Shown piece after piece: positions 1 to 9,102 of a DNA stretch of 15,513 nucleotides (within the stretch, counting starts at the first letter, position 1; every line of letters begins with the position of its first letter). Source of the stretch: an uncultured Eubacteriales bacterium (GTDB taxonomy: Bacteria; Bacillota; Clostridia; Oscillospirales; Acutalibacteraceae); the NCBI GenBank assembly GCA_948762645.1, contig CAQBRY010000040.1:1-15513 (forward strand), read 5' to 3'. The notes below the pieces were generated by a model. The model was given only the letters and a program-made list of their open reading frames with translations, was not told the DNA's origin and did not search any database. The translations under genes and the position numbers were made by a program.

Positions 1-1647
1 TATATATCCCGTTTTATCAAGCAGTATCTCATATAATTCTCTAAGAGTTACTTTTCCGCTTCTATATATATTAATAAGATCAAATATAATATTAGAAAAC
101 ATTTGTAATTTTGAGCTGACTCTCTGGAGCAATTCATAATTTGAGGAATTTTTTATTACGTCCAAAAGATTAACATTTTCAGATTGTGAAATTTCTATTG
201 CTTGATTTATAGTTCTTTCTCCTATAGATCTTCTTGGCTGATTTATTATTCTTCTAAGTCTTATCTCATCGTTTGGATTATTAATCACACTAAGATATGC
301 AAGCATATCTTTGATTTCTTTCCTTTCGTAGAATCTAGTACCTCCTATCATTCTATAGGGTATACCAGATTTTACAAAAATCTTTTCTATAACGTTTGAT
401 TGTGAGTTCATTCTATATAAAACTGAAAAATCAGAATATTTATATCCATCTTTGACTTTTTCTTTTATAACATCTGCTATATAGTTTGCTTCATCATGTT
501 CGCTATAAGCGGTATGAACGCTTATTTTATCTCCTTCTTCATTTTGCGTCCACAAAGTTTTTCCCTTACGATTAATATTATTTTCTATAACTGAATTGGC
601 AGCAGATAAAATATTTTTAGTAGAACGATAATTTTGCTCTAGCCTTATTACCTTGACTGAAGGGTAGGACTTTTCAAACTCAATAATATTTTTAACAGTT
701 GCTCCCCTAAATTTATATATACTCTGATCATCGTCACCCACTACGCAAAGGTTATCATATCCTGAGGATAACATTTTAACTAAAAGATCTTGAGCATAAT
801 TTGTGTCTTGATATTCGTCAACAAGTACATATTTAAATTTACTTTGATATGACCTTAAAACATCCGGACAAGTCTCAAATAATTTAATAGTATTAACTAT
901 TAAATCGTCAAAATCCATCGCATCTGCTTCTTTAAGTCTTTTTTGATACATTTCATACGCCTGAGCTATTTTTTGAAGTCTAAAATCATCTTGTACATTA
1001 TTTTTATATTCTTTTACATCAAGTAATTCATTTTTAGCTTTAGAAATTTCATATAAAATTGATTTATATGGTAAAAGTTTATCGTCTATTTGCAAAGACT
1101 TTCCACATTCTTTTATAAGTCTTTTAGAATCGTCTGTGTCGTATATAGTAAAATGGTTAGAGTATCCTATTTTATCCCCATGTATTCTTAGTATTCTGGC
1201 ACACATAGAGTGAAATGTGGAGGACCAAATACTCTGGCTTTCAGGTCCCACTGCTACACTTAATCTTTCTTTTAGTTCACTAGCAGCTTTATTAGTAAAT
1301 GTTATGGCAAGAATATTATATGCCTTTACGGGATCTACTTGAATATATTTTTTTATATCAGGATTATCATTACCGCTTTCATATGACGTTTTTAAAAGCT
1401 TTATAATATCGTCTGTAATTTCCAGATTACTCTCACTGCTATAATAAGCATTACCGTAATTCATCATATAAGATATTCTATTTACAATTACAGTGGTCTT
1501 CCCACTCCCCGCACCAGCTAAAATCATAAGAGGACCATCTATCTTGAATACTGCTTCTAACTGTTTTTCATTCATTTTAGAAAATTTACGCTCTAAAATT
1601 TTTTTTCTGAGATTAATAAACTCTTCCAGAGTAGAATTTTTTTTCAT
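1..1647 (-). CDS. pcrA: ATP-dependent DNA helicase PcrA/UvrD family, 3' end outside window
   Basis: Superfamily 1 3'-5' DNA helicase of the UvrD/PcrA/Rep family, which unwinds DNA in excision repair and removes recombinase filaments. The first 549 codons are present, open to the window edge, so the C-terminal part (motifs V and VI) is not visible. Seen by translation: Walker A AGAGSGKT near residues 44-51, motif Ia ITFTNKAASELKERL, STFHSMCARILR, DFDDLI, Walker B VDEYQDT at 276-282, motif III GDDDQSIYKFRGA, motif IV LEQNYRST, and the RFYERKEIKDMLAYL segment typical of PcrA. The start is ATG at 1645-1647, preceded by a weak GGACGGTG site and an independent promoter. It lies downstream of pduL in the same direction. 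PcrA is the usual Firmicutes member; a Rep-like paralogue cannot be excluded without the C terminus. Confidence 0.95.
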   Translation of the reverse strand, partial: MKKNSTLEEFINLRKKILERKFSKMNEKQLEAVFKIDGPLMILAGAGSGKTTVIVNRISYMMNYGNAYYSSESNLEITDDIIKLLKTSYESGNDNPDIKKYIQVDPVKAYNILAITFTNKAASELKERLSVAVGPESQSIWSSTFHSMCARILRIHGDKIGYSNHFTIYDTDDSKRLIKECGKSLQIDDKLLPYKSILYEISKAKNELLDVKEYKNNVQDDFRLQKIAQAYEMYQKRLKEADAMDFDDLIVNTIKLFETCPDVLRSYQSKFKYVLVDEYQDTNYAQDLLVKMLSSGYDNLCVVGDDDQSIYKFRGATVKNIIEFEKSYPSVKVIRLEQNYRSTKNILSAANSVIENNINRKGKTLWTQNEEGDKISVHTAYSEHDEANYIADVIKEKVKDGYKYSDFSVLYRMNSQSNVIEKIFVKSGIPYRMIGGTRFYERKEIKDMLAYLSVINNPNDEIRLRRIINQPRRSIGERTINQAIEISQSENVNLLDVIKNSSNYELLQRVSSKLQMFSNIIFDLINIYRSGKVTLRELYEILLDKTGYI

Positions 1648-1680
1648 GTAAGCACCGTCCAAAAACTTTTTTCATCCTAT

Positions 1681-1709
1681 ATTATACCTTGTTTTCCACT
1701 AAAATGCAA
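1681..1709 (-). promoter_or_regulatory. Sigma-A type promoter for pcrA
   Basis: Read on the minus strand, a TTGCAT -35 box (1704-1709) is followed by a 17-base spacer and a perfect TATAAT -10 box (1681-1686), about 35 bases before the pcrA ATG. This suggests that pcrA is transcribed on its own rather than only by read-through from pduL. No hairpin terminator is visible between pduL and this promoter. Confidence 0.75.
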
Positions 1710-1751
1710 TACACTAAAATTATATATTATAACTTCCCTATTTAAATTTTT

Positions 1752-2336
1752 CTACCCATTTTTTAAAATAATTTCTCCATAAGTACCAATAATTCCGTTT
1801 AATCCTAGTGCATTTGATTCATCTGTATCTATGTGCATAGCAAGTCTAAATTTGTCGCTTACCCTTATAGCTACATCATCAAATATTCCGCTTCTTTCAA
1901 CACTATCTATCTTGACACATACTATTTGACCGTCTTTAAATGAATTCTTTTTAGCATCGTCCAAAGACATATGTATATGTCTCTTAGCTACTATCAAACC
2001 CTCTTCTAAAATATATCTACCTTTAGGCCCTATAATCTCACATCCGGGAGTATTATATAAGTCACCGGACTCTCTTATAGGGACAGATATTCCTATTTTT
2101 CTTGCATCCGTTAGGGAAATTTCAATTTGCGTCTTACTTCTTAAAGGTCCAAGCACTGACACACCTTTTATTGATCCTTTAGGCCCCACTATTTCGACTT
2201 TTTCTTCACACGCAAATTGTCCGGGCTGAGAAAGATCCTTCTTGGGAGTTAACTTATAATTATCTCCAAATAAAGCTTTCATAGAGTCTTCAGATAAATG
2301 TATGTGTCTAGCAGACGTTTCAACCAATACTTTCAA
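1752..2336 (-). CDS. pduL: PduL-type phosphate propanoyltransferase (phosphotransacylase)
   Basis: Interconverts acyl-CoA and phosphate with acyl-phosphate and CoA, an alternative to Pta in making acetyl- or propionyl-phosphate for ATP. The 194-residue length fits the PduL family with its two repeated halves. The zinc-binding histidines are visible: RHIHLS (H11, H13), RHIHMS (H120, H122) and AMHIDTDESNA (H168). The N terminus begins directly with the catalytic fold and has no microcompartment-targeting extension, and no shell-protein genes lie nearby, so this is inferred to be a free cytosolic enzyme of fermentative metabolism. The start is TTG at 2334-2336, with AAGGTGG nine bases upstream. 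It begins 27 bases after the recN stop and may be the last gene of the nusB-recN transcript. Confidence 0.92.
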   Translation of the reverse strand: MKVLVETSARHIHLSEDSMKALFGDNYKLTPKKDLSQPGQFACEEKVEIVGPKGSIKGVSVLGPLRSKTQIEISLTDARKIGISVPIRESGDLYNTPGCEIIGPKGRYILEEGLIVAKRHIHMSLDDAKKNSFKDGQIVCVKIDSVERSGIFDDVAIRVSDKFRLAMHIDTDESNALGLNGIIGTYGEIILKNG

Positions 2337-2363
2337 TTTTACATACCACCTTAATAAATAAGT

Positions 2364-4034
2364 TTAATTCTCTTTTATACTGTTTAATTTAAGCATTTCT
2401 TCTGCCGTATTTAAGGCCGCATTTGTAATATTAGATCCATTTATTATTCTTGCAAGTTCAAGCTTACGTTCCTGAAAATCCAGTTTGTTAACTTTTGTAA
2501 ACGTACCTTGATTATTTACATACTTCTCGATTAAATAATGATGATCCGCCAAACATGCTATTTGCGGAAGGTGCGTAATACATATTACCTGATGATTTTT
2601 AGATATTTGTTTAAGTTTACTTCCTATTTTATTTGCAGCTTCACCACTAACGCCAGTATCGACTTCGTCAAAAATTAATGTCTCTATACTATTGTCGGAA
2701 ATTACGGTTTGAATAGCCAGCATTATTCTTGAAAGCTCTCCTCCAGATGCAACTTTAGAAATAGACTTTTCACAGTCTCCTTTATTTACGGATATTAAAA
2801 TTTCCATATTGTCAAAACCGTTGTCTTTCATCTTACCTATACTATGAGAAAGTTTTAGAGTAACGTAAGGCATATTTAAGAATTTAAGCTCTTTTTCTAT
2901 TTTATTTATAAATTCTTTTCCTGACTTAAGCCTTTTGTCCGAAATTATACTGCAAAATTCTTGGGCTTCCTCTTCTAATAATTTATACTCTTTTTTTAAG
3001 TTTAAAATTCTATCATCAATTCGCTTTATAGAGTTTAGCTCATCTTTAGCTCTTTCCAAAAATTCTAATATTTCTTCCTCGGTACTTCCATATTTAAGAC
3101 TCAATCTATGAAGAAAATCAAGCCTCGATTCAACGTTTTCAAGTTCGGCCGGATCGTACTCAAAGCCTTCGTAATATTGATATAGTTCTGATATACAATC
3201 TATTGTCTCATAATAAATACTTGAAAACTTATCCCTTATTCTTTCTAAATTACTGTCATAATTTGAGGATTCCTTTAAGAGCAAACATACTTTCTCTAAC
3301 CTCGAAATTCCACTTCCTACATTACTACTTTCATCCATAATTTCTTTAATTGAATTTATATTCTTGCATATCCTGTCGTAATTAATATAAATATTCTTTA
3401 AGGAAGAAAGTTTATCCCTTTCCCCAACGTAAATACTCGCCTCTTCTATTTCCTTAATTTGATAATTTAAAAGATCTATTTTTCTTTCTTTTTCACAGTC
3501 ATCAAGGTCCTCTTTTTTTATTTTCTTGCCTAAATCAATCATTTTACTATATATATCTTTATATTTATTAATATCATCTTTCGTATTTGCAAACTTATCT
3601 ATATATTTAATATGAGTTTCGGGAGAAAACAGAGTAAAACTGTCGTGCTGGCCGTATATACTGATTAAATATTTTCCAAGTTGCCTAAGTATACTGGACG
3701 TAGCGGGTCTACCGTTAACTTTACAAATATTTCTGCCGTTCAAATTAAATTCTCTACATACTAAAACGCAGTCTTCACTACATGGATAACCTAAATCTTC
3801 AATGAAATTTTTCATGCTAGAAATATTAGAAAACACTGCACTTACATGACAAAAATTTTCCCCCTGCCTTATAAAACTTTTTGAAACCCGCCCCCCAAGA
3901 ACCATATTTAAAGCGTCTATTATTATGGACTTACCAGCTCCGGTTTCTCCGGTAATAACGTTAAAACCGCTGCTGAAATTTATATCTAGTTTCTTTATGA
4001 CTGCTAAATTTTCAATGTGTAAAGTAAGGAGCAA
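2364..4034 (-). CDS. recN: DNA repair protein RecN
   Basis: SMC-like ATPase acting early in double-strand break repair. Seen: an N-terminal ABC half with HIENLAVI and Walker A GETGAGKS near residues 29-36, a long charged central coiled coil, then the C-terminal half with signature ASGGELSR, Walker B LIFDEVDTGVSG and the switch region ITHLPQIA. About 556 residues, the usual size. The start is uncertain. An in-frame GTG at 4041-4043 lies directly against AAGGA, too close for good initiation. The TTG at 4032-4034 gives MLLTLHIEN, which resembles the normal RecN N terminus, and places AAGGAAGTG six bases upstream, so I chose the TTG. It follows nadK after 21 bases. In many Clostridia argR sits between these two genes; here nothing does. 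Confidence 0.95.
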   Translation of the reverse strand: MLLTLHIENLAVIKKLDINFSSGFNVITGETGAGKSIIIDALNMVLGGRVSKSFIRQGENFCHVSAVFSNISSMKNFIEDLGYPCSEDCVLVCREFNLNGRNICKVNGRPATSSILRQLGKYLISIYGQHDSFTLFSPETHIKYIDKFANTKDDINKYKDIYSKMIDLGKKIKKEDLDDCEKERKIDLLNYQIKEIEEASIYVGERDKLSSLKNIYINYDRICKNINSIKEIMDESSNVGSGISRLEKVCLLLKESSNYDSNLERIRDKFSSIYYETIDCISELYQYYEGFEYDPAELENVESRLDFLHRLSLKYGSTEEEILEFLERAKDELNSIKRIDDRILNLKKEYKLLEEEAQEFCSIISDKRLKSGKEFINKIEKELKFLNMPYVTLKLSHSIGKMKDNGFDNMEILISVNKGDCEKSISKVASGGELSRIMLAIQTVISDNSIETLIFDEVDTGVSGEAANKIGSKLKQISKNHQVICITHLPQIACLADHHYLIEKYVNNQGTFTKVNKLDFQERKLELARIINGSNITNAALNTAEEMLKLNSIKEN

Positions 4035-4055
4035 ATTTTTCACTTCCTTCTCGCC

Positions 4056-4925
4056 TTAATATAGGGCTTTATATATCAATTTTTTGTCAATATTCCTATA
4101 GTTATTTTTATTCCTAAAAACTATAAAATTTACATCTTTATCAAATCTTTTAACAGCCACACTCCCTGACTTGCTTGAATTAAAAATTTTTTGTCCGTCC
4201 GCAATTATAGATATTTCAGAATTCTTTCTTATCTCATAGTCTATTTTTATGTCTTGAACAGTATCCAAAATTAAAGGTCTGGCCGTTAAGGAATGTGCAC
4301 ATATGGGCGTAATTACAAAGCACTTGAGTGATGAATCCACAATCGGACCACCCGCCGATAAAGAATATGCTGTGGATCCCGTAGGAGTAGATACTATGAT
4401 TCCATCTGCGTAATAATGACAAACATTATTTTCGTTTTTTAAAATACTATAATTTATAACTTGGGAATCGGAACCTTTAGTCAATACTACGTCGTTTAAC
4501 GCACAGTATTCTTGTCCTCCCCCTAAATCTACGCTGATTAACATCCTCGAATCTATATAATACTTTTTAGATATTAATTTCATAAATACGCTTTCAATCT
4601 CATTAGACTCTATTCCTGCAATAAATCCTAACTTACCGTTATTTATTCCTAAAACCGGTACGTTGTTTTGACAAGCTAATTTAGAATATCTTAAAATAGT
4701 CCCGTCTCCGCCGACGACTATTGATATATGGCTGTCTTTTATTGCTTCCTCGATACTATCTTTAAATACTATATTTGAAGAATTAAAATCTTTTTGCAGG
4801 TCCTTGTGCATAAATAATTTTACAAAAGACACGTACTGAGACAATCTTATTATCTTTCTAACATGCAAAACTGAACTCTCATTTTCCAAATTAAAAAATA
4901 AAGATATATTAATCTTAATCACCAC
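4056..4925 (-). CDS. nadK: NAD kinase
   Basis: Phosphorylates NAD to NADP in the cytosol, using ATP or polyphosphate depending on the homologue. Diagnostic motifs are all present: GGDGT (72-76), GINNGKLGFI (93-102), the ND pair at 144-145 that binds NAD, YADGIIVSTPTGSTAYSLS (172-190), and HSLTARPLIL further on. The 289-residue length is normal. The start is GTG at 4923-4925, immediately followed by a second GTG. There is no good ribosome binding site, and the first 11 bases overlap the end of tlyA, so translational coupling to tlyA is the likely mode of initiation. It is followed closely by recN. Confidence 0.95.
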   Translation of the reverse strand: MVIKINISLFFNLENESSVLHVRKIIRLSQYVSFVKLFMHKDLQKDFNSSNIVFKDSIEEAIKDSHISIVVGGDGTILRYSKLACQNNVPVLGINNGKLGFIAGIESNEIESVFMKLISKKYYIDSRMLISVDLGGGQEYCALNDVVLTKGSDSQVINYSILKNENNVCHYYADGIIVSTPTGSTAYSLSAGGPIVDSSLKCFVITPICAHSLTARPLILDTVQDIKIDYEIRKNSEISIIADGQKIFNSSKSGSVAVKRFDKDVNFIVFRNKNNYRNIDKKLIYKALY

Positions 4926-5724
4926 CAGATAAATCTAAATGCGATCCTTCAACTACTTTCTCTATATCCTCAAAACTAACCGTTTCTCCATCTTTACTAC
5001 TGCATAAATATAAAAGATATTCTATATTTCCTTTAGGTCCTTTAATTGGTGAATAATCAAGTCCTAAAGCATAAAAATTATTTTCAGCGCTATACTTTAA
5101 AACCTTATTTATTACTTCTATATGTACATTTTTATCTCTGATAACCCCATTCTTGCCCACTTTCCCTTTTCCGGCTTCAAACTGAGGTTTAATTAAACAA
5201 ACTCCGCTCACTTCATCTGCAGATACTCTCTTTACAGCAGGTAAAATTAACCCTAAAGAAATAAAAGATACGTCTATGGAAAAAAATTCTATTTTTTCGT
5301 CTATAATACTCTCGTCAAGATATCTGGCATTTGTCCTTTCAAGATTTATAACCCGTTCATCATTTCTAAGATTCCAGTAAAGCTGACCGTAACCTACGTC
5401 CACGGAATAAACTTTTTTGCATCCGTTTTGCAGCATACAGTCCGTAAAACCCCCTGTTGATGCTCCTACGTCCATAGCGGTTTTACCTTCTAAATTAATG
5501 TCAAAGCCCTCAATCGCTTTTTCAAGCTTAAATCCTCCTCGACTGACGTACTTTTGTTTATTATCTCTAACTTCTACAGTGCTGTCTTCATCATATATCA
5601 TTCCTGGTTTGTCACATTTTTGATTTTCTACATAAACGAGTCCTTGCATTATTAGAGATTTAGCTTTCTCTCGACTATCTGCAAATCCCCTGTCAAAAAC
5701 TATTATATCTAATCTCTTTTTCAT
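4915..5724 (-). CDS. tlyA: TlyA family S4-domain rRNA 2'-O-methyltransferase
   Basis: S-adenosylmethionine-dependent 2'-O-ribose methyltransferase of the TlyA/YqxC family, which modifies rRNA; in mycobacteria its loss gives capreomycin resistance. Residues 1-60 form the S4 RNA-binding domain, followed by the conserved YVSRGGFKLEKA linker and an FtsJ/RrmJ-like domain with SAM motif DVGASTGGFTD (85-95). A catalytic K-D-K-E set is visible at K66, D150, K178 and E234. Length 269 residues, as expected. The ATG lies inside the 3' end of dxs (32-base overlap), and its own end overlaps nadK by 11 bases, pointing to coupled translation. Some family members are also called hemolysins, a historical name; an rRNA methyltransferase role fits the motifs better. 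Confidence 0.93.
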   Translation of the reverse strand: MKKRLDIIVFDRGFADSREKAKSLIMQGLVYVENQKCDKPGMIYDEDSTVEVRDNKQKYVSRGGFKLEKAIEGFDINLEGKTAMDVGASTGGFTDCMLQNGCKKVYSVDVGYGQLYWNLRNDERVINLERTNARYLDESIIDEKIEFFSIDVSFISLGLILPAVKRVSADEVSGVCLIKPQFEAGKGKVGKNGVIRDKNVHIEVINKVLKYSAENNFYALGLDYSPIKGPKGNIEYLLYLCSSKDGETVSFEDIEKVVEGSHLDLSGGD

Positions 5725-7585
5725 TTCTCACACTTAGCTCCATCAATACCTTATTTACAATTCCATCAGAATCAAGTGAATATTTTCTTAGCTGGGACTC
5801 AACAGAAGCGTGCTTTACAAACTCATCTTCAATAGCCGTAATTGTATACTTGCCCGAAAACTCTGACTCTAAAAGTTTAGATCCAAATTTTTCAGATACA
5901 GATCCACTTTTAATTCCTTCTTCAAAAAATAAAACGTTTGAAAATTCTTTAGCAATCTTTATAGACTCAGGATCAATAGGTTTTATAACGTTTAATTTCA
6001 TAATACTTACTATTTTACCATATTTAACAAGCTTATTTCTTGCCTGACATGCAAAAGAAAACGTTCTGCCATAAGTAACTATAAGTACGTCTTTATCGTG
6101 AGACTTTCCATAAATATCAAAAGTATTTCCAGTATACTCAAATTCTTTTGGGCGAAAATACTCCTTACCTTTAGGATATCTTAAAGCAACAATACCCCTG
6201 CAATCATAAACAGCCTTATTCAGCATTAATCTTAATTCATTAAAATATGAAGGGGCAAAGATAGTAACATTAGGAATAGTATTTAAAAAGGGTACGTCGA
6301 AAATACCTTGATGTGTTTCTCCGTCATCACCGATAAGACCTGCTCTGTCTATAGCGAGTATCATATTAAATCCCTGCAAAGAACAATCGTGTATTATCTG
6401 ATCGTAGCTTCTCTGAAGAAAACTTGAATATACAGCAAATACAGGTATTAATCCGCCCCTAGAAAGTCCCCCTGCAAAAGTTACAGCATGTTCTTCTGCA
6501 ATACCAACATCAAAGAATCTTTTCTTATGCTTATATGAAAATTTAGTTAGGTTCGTCCCGGAAACCATGGCGGCAGTTATAGCACAAATTTTAGGGTTCT
6601 TCGAAGCAATGTCGCATATCTCTTCTCCAAAAATGTCAGAAAACCCTATATTCTTCTTGCTCATACTTCCCGTATGTATTTCAAAACCGGAAAGTCCGTG
6701 AAAGACCTTTGGATTTTTTTCAGCAAATTTGTATCCTTTACCTTTTGTAGTAATAACGTGTATTAAAACCGGTCTGTCAATGCTTTTTGCAACCTTAAAA
6801 GCACTTTTAAGTTCATTTATATTATGACCGTCTATAGGACCGTAATATATAAATCCCATATCTTCAAATAATGTACTGTTATAAAAAAATCTCTTTACAA
6901 AACTTTTAAATCTTATAATCAAATTTTTAAGATTACTTCCAATAATAGGTGTTTTATCAAGAATACTTTCTATGGTATTTTTTGCTTTCATATAAGACGG
7001 TATAGTACGGGCTTTTGAAAGATATCTTGCTATAGCACCAACATTTTTAGATATGGACATCTTATTGTCATTAAGAACTACCGTAAAATTTTTATTAAAC
7101 CTTCCTGCATTGTTAAGTCCCTCATAAGCAAGACCCCCAGTTAGAGCACCATCCCCTATCACGGCTACAACATGCCCCTCGTCATCATTTATATTTTTAG
7201 ATATTGCTAAACCCAAAGCAGCTGATATTGAAGTACTGCTATGACCTGATGTAAACATATCATAGGGACTTTCATTTAAATTTGTAAATCCGGATATTCC
7301 TCCTTCCTTTCTTAGAGTATTCATTTCGTCTATTCTTCCGGTTATTATTTTATGCGTATAACTTTGGTGACCTACATCCCAAACAATCGCGTCATTATCA
7401 TTATTAAAAACGCTGTGTAAAGCCACTGTAAGCTCCACAGCCCCGAGATTTGAAGATAAATGTCCGCCATTTATAGAAACTGTCTCTATAATCTTATATC
7501 TTATTTCCCGGCACAGTTTATCTAAATCTTTAATTTTATTTAAATCCTTCGGAGAACTTATTTTATTTAATAATTCATAATCCAT
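5693..7585 (-). CDS. dxs: 1-deoxy-D-xylulose-5-phosphate synthase
   Basis: Thiamine-diphosphate enzyme condensing pyruvate and glyceraldehyde 3-phosphate, the first step of the MEP isoprenoid pathway. At 630 residues it is full length. Seen: GGHLSS with H42, DVGHQSYTHKI (70-80), TPP-binding GDGALTGG (144-151) ending in N172-D173-N174, EEHAVTFAGG with the catalytic glutamate near E364-E365, and DRAGLIGDDGETHQG (413-427). The C-terminal transketolase domain is complete. The start is ATG with GGAG 12 bases upstream. It lies 38 bases after ispA, whose product uses the isoprenoid units that this pathway supplies, and it overlaps tlyA at its 3' end. Confidence 0.97.
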   Translation of the reverse strand: MDYELLNKISSPKDLNKIKDLDKLCREIRYKIIETVSINGGHLSSNLGAVELTVALHSVFNNDNDAIVWDVGHQSYTHKIITGRIDEMNTLRKEGGISGFTNLNESPYDMFTSGHSSTSISAALGLAISKNINDDEGHVVAVIGDGALTGGLAYEGLNNAGRFNKNFTVVLNDNKMSISKNVGAIARYLSKARTIPSYMKAKNTIESILDKTPIIGSNLKNLIIRFKSFVKRFFYNSTLFEDMGFIYYGPIDGHNINELKSAFKVAKSIDRPVLIHVITTKGKGYKFAEKNPKVFHGLSGFEIHTGSMSKKNIGFSDIFGEEICDIASKNPKICAITAAMVSGTNLTKFSYKHKKRFFDVGIAEEHAVTFAGGLSRGGLIPVFAVYSSFLQRSYDQIIHDCSLQGFNMILAIDRAGLIGDDGETHQGIFDVPFLNTIPNVTIFAPSYFNELRLMLNKAVYDCRGIVALRYPKGKEYFRPKEFEYTGNTFDIYGKSHDKDVLIVTYGRTFSFACQARNKLVKYGKIVSIMKLNVIKPIDPESIKIAKEFSNVLFFEEGIKSGSVSEKFGSKLLESEFSGKYTITAIEDEFVKHASVESQLRKYSLDSDGIVNKVLMELSVRNEKEIRYNSF

Positions 7586-7623
7586 GAAAAAATATTACTC
7601 CATTCATAAAAATACATGTAATT

Positions 7624-8508
7624 TTAATTTACTCTCGTTTTTAAGTAATCTAAAAGTTCATCTAAAAACTTGTCTGTGCACTCTGTTTCTTTAATATGAT
7701 TTTTTATTTCCAATGAAAGACTATCAACATACTTCTTTCCTAGTTCTATACCATTTTTTGAAATAAAAGTACATTTAGAATTATTTATATCACTAAAAAT
7801 ATTTTTACCAATTATCTCACTTTGACCTACAACATCAAGAATATCATCAACTATCTGAAATAAGATTCCTATATCTTCGCCTATTTTTCCAGATAATTCT
7901 ATTTTTGATTTATCTGCTCCAGCCAAAATGGCCCCCATTTGACAAGAAGCAGAAAATAGCATACCCGTTTTCTTTTTATATATATTAATTATTTCCTCAT
8001 CTGAAATATCATTTTTTAATTTATGTATATCCAGAGACTGACCGGAAATCATGCCTGAACTTCCTGAAGCCCTAGATAAAACTCCCATCATTTTTACCCT
8101 TTTTTCACAGTCTATCTGATTAATACTGCTAATATTTTCAAATGCTTGCGTTAATAAAGCATCGCCTGCCAGTATGGCTATATTCTCACCGTAAACAATA
8201 TGATTAGACGGTTTTCCTCTTCTCATATCGTCGTTGTCCATGGAAGGAAGATCATCATGTATCAGGGAATAGGTGTGAATCATTTCTATAGAGCAAGACA
8301 CTTTATACGAACTTACATCATTTTTTCCACCAAATATTTCGTTAAAGACTAAAAAAATAATCGGTCTAATACGTTTTCCTCCAGATAAAAGACTGTATTT
8401 CATAGACTCCAATAACAAACTGTCAATATCTTCAATACTATCCATATAGCTGCGAAGATATTGATTTATATTTTCAGAATATAATAAAAGTTTATCTTTA
8501 AAATTCAT
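7624..8508 (-). CDS. ispA: Polyprenyl synthetase (farnesyl diphosphate synthase type)
   Basis: Trans-prenyltransferase joining IPP to allylic diphosphates to give farnesyl or geranylgeranyl diphosphate, precursors of undecaprenyl phosphate and quinones. Seen: GGKRIRP (43-49), the first Asp-rich motif DDLPSMDNDDMRRG (85-98), GDALLTQAF, KTG near residue 180, and the second Asp-rich motif DDILDV (221-226). The segment after it, GKNIFSDINNSKCTF, diverges from the usual GKxxGKDxxxxKxTY but retains the lysines. 294 residues is typical. Chain length (C15 or C20) cannot be settled from the sequence. It sits between nusB and dxs; xseA and xseB, which usually precede ispA in Clostridia, are absent. Confidence 0.94.
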   Translation of the reverse strand: MNFKDKLLLYSENINQYLRSYMDSIEDIDSLLLESMKYSLLSGGKRIRPIIFLVFNEIFGGKNDVSSYKVSCSIEMIHTYSLIHDDLPSMDNDDMRRGKPSNHIVYGENIAILAGDALLTQAFENISSINQIDCEKRVKMMGVLSRASGSSGMISGQSLDIHKLKNDISDEEIINIYKKKTGMLFSASCQMGAILAGADKSKIELSGKIGEDIGILFQIVDDILDVVGQSEIIGKNIFSDINNSKCTFISKNGIELGKKYVDSLSLEIKNHIKETECTDKFLDELLDYLKTRVN

Positions 8509-8544
8509 ATTTAATCTCTCTCAAGCAAAATAAGTATATTAACA

Positions 8545-8952
8545 CTAAAAATTACATTTTTTAAAATCTCTTGCAAAAGCTCCCAGTACTCCGTTAATAT
8601 AACTAAACTCATCTTTTTCCCCATACTTTTTGGCTAACTCCACCGCTTCATTTATCGACACATTTTCAGGTATATCCTCAATATACATAATTTCATATAT
8701 CGCAATCTTTAATATTGACGTTGCAACTTTCGATAATCTTTCCTTTTTCCATCCAGTAACATTTTTTTCTATATATTCCTCAATGGCACTTTCTTTTTCT
8801 TTAACTCCAATTAAAATATTTTTCGAAAAATCATCTATTTCTTCTTCTCTACATGATCTCGCAATTTCGATAATATCTTCTGCATTATTATTTCCAAACT
8901 CACTTTCAAAAACAAATTTAAAAGCTTGTTCTCTTGCCTGACGTCTGTTCAT
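8545..8952 (-). CDS. nusB: Transcription antitermination factor NusB
   Basis: All-helical RNA-binding protein that, with NusE (ribosomal protein S10), binds boxA and supports antitermination in rRNA operons. The N terminus MNRRQAREQAFKFVFE is the classical arginine-rich NusB start, and the C-terminal helices carry VSINEAVELAKKYGEKDEFSYINGVLGAFARD, including the conserved INGVL motif. 135 residues is the family length. The ATG has only a weak CGGAG site 13 bases upstream. It is the first gene of the leftward operon and has its own promoter in the divergent intergenic region. Confidence 0.95.
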   Translation of the reverse strand: MNRRQAREQAFKFVFESEFGNNNAEDIIEIARSCREEEIDDFSKNILIGVKEKESAIEEYIEKNVTGWKKERLSKVATSILKIAIYEIMYIEDIPENVSINEAVELAKKYGEKDEFSYINGVLGAFARDFKKCNF

Positions 8953-9001
8953 CGATTTAAGAATACTCCGATCATAAAAATAATTTTAAAAATTCCTTCA
9001 A

Positions 9002-9031
9002 ATTATATCATATTATATTTTAAATATCCAA
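9002..9031 (-). promoter_or_regulatory. Extended -10 promoter of the nusB operon
   Basis: On the minus strand, a TTGGAT -35 box (9026-9031), an 18-base spacer and a perfect TATAAT (9002-9007) preceded by TGA, which makes an extended -10 element. It lies about 50 bases before nusB and should drive nusB-ispA-dxs-tlyA-nadK-recN. It is divergent from the promoter of the rightward orphan gene, about 70 bases away. Confidence 0.7.
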
Positions 9032-9102
9032 CTAAAATAATTACTACCAAGCTATTTTAATTTAGAAAATCATTATAATATGTTTAAAATTCACAAAAAC
9101 AC

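Noticed and set aside
8630..8941. Open frame on the plus strand opposite nusB
   Set aside because: It mirrors the nusB coding frame, has no ribosome binding site, and its product is serine- and isoleucine-rich low-complexity sequence typical of an antisense shadow.
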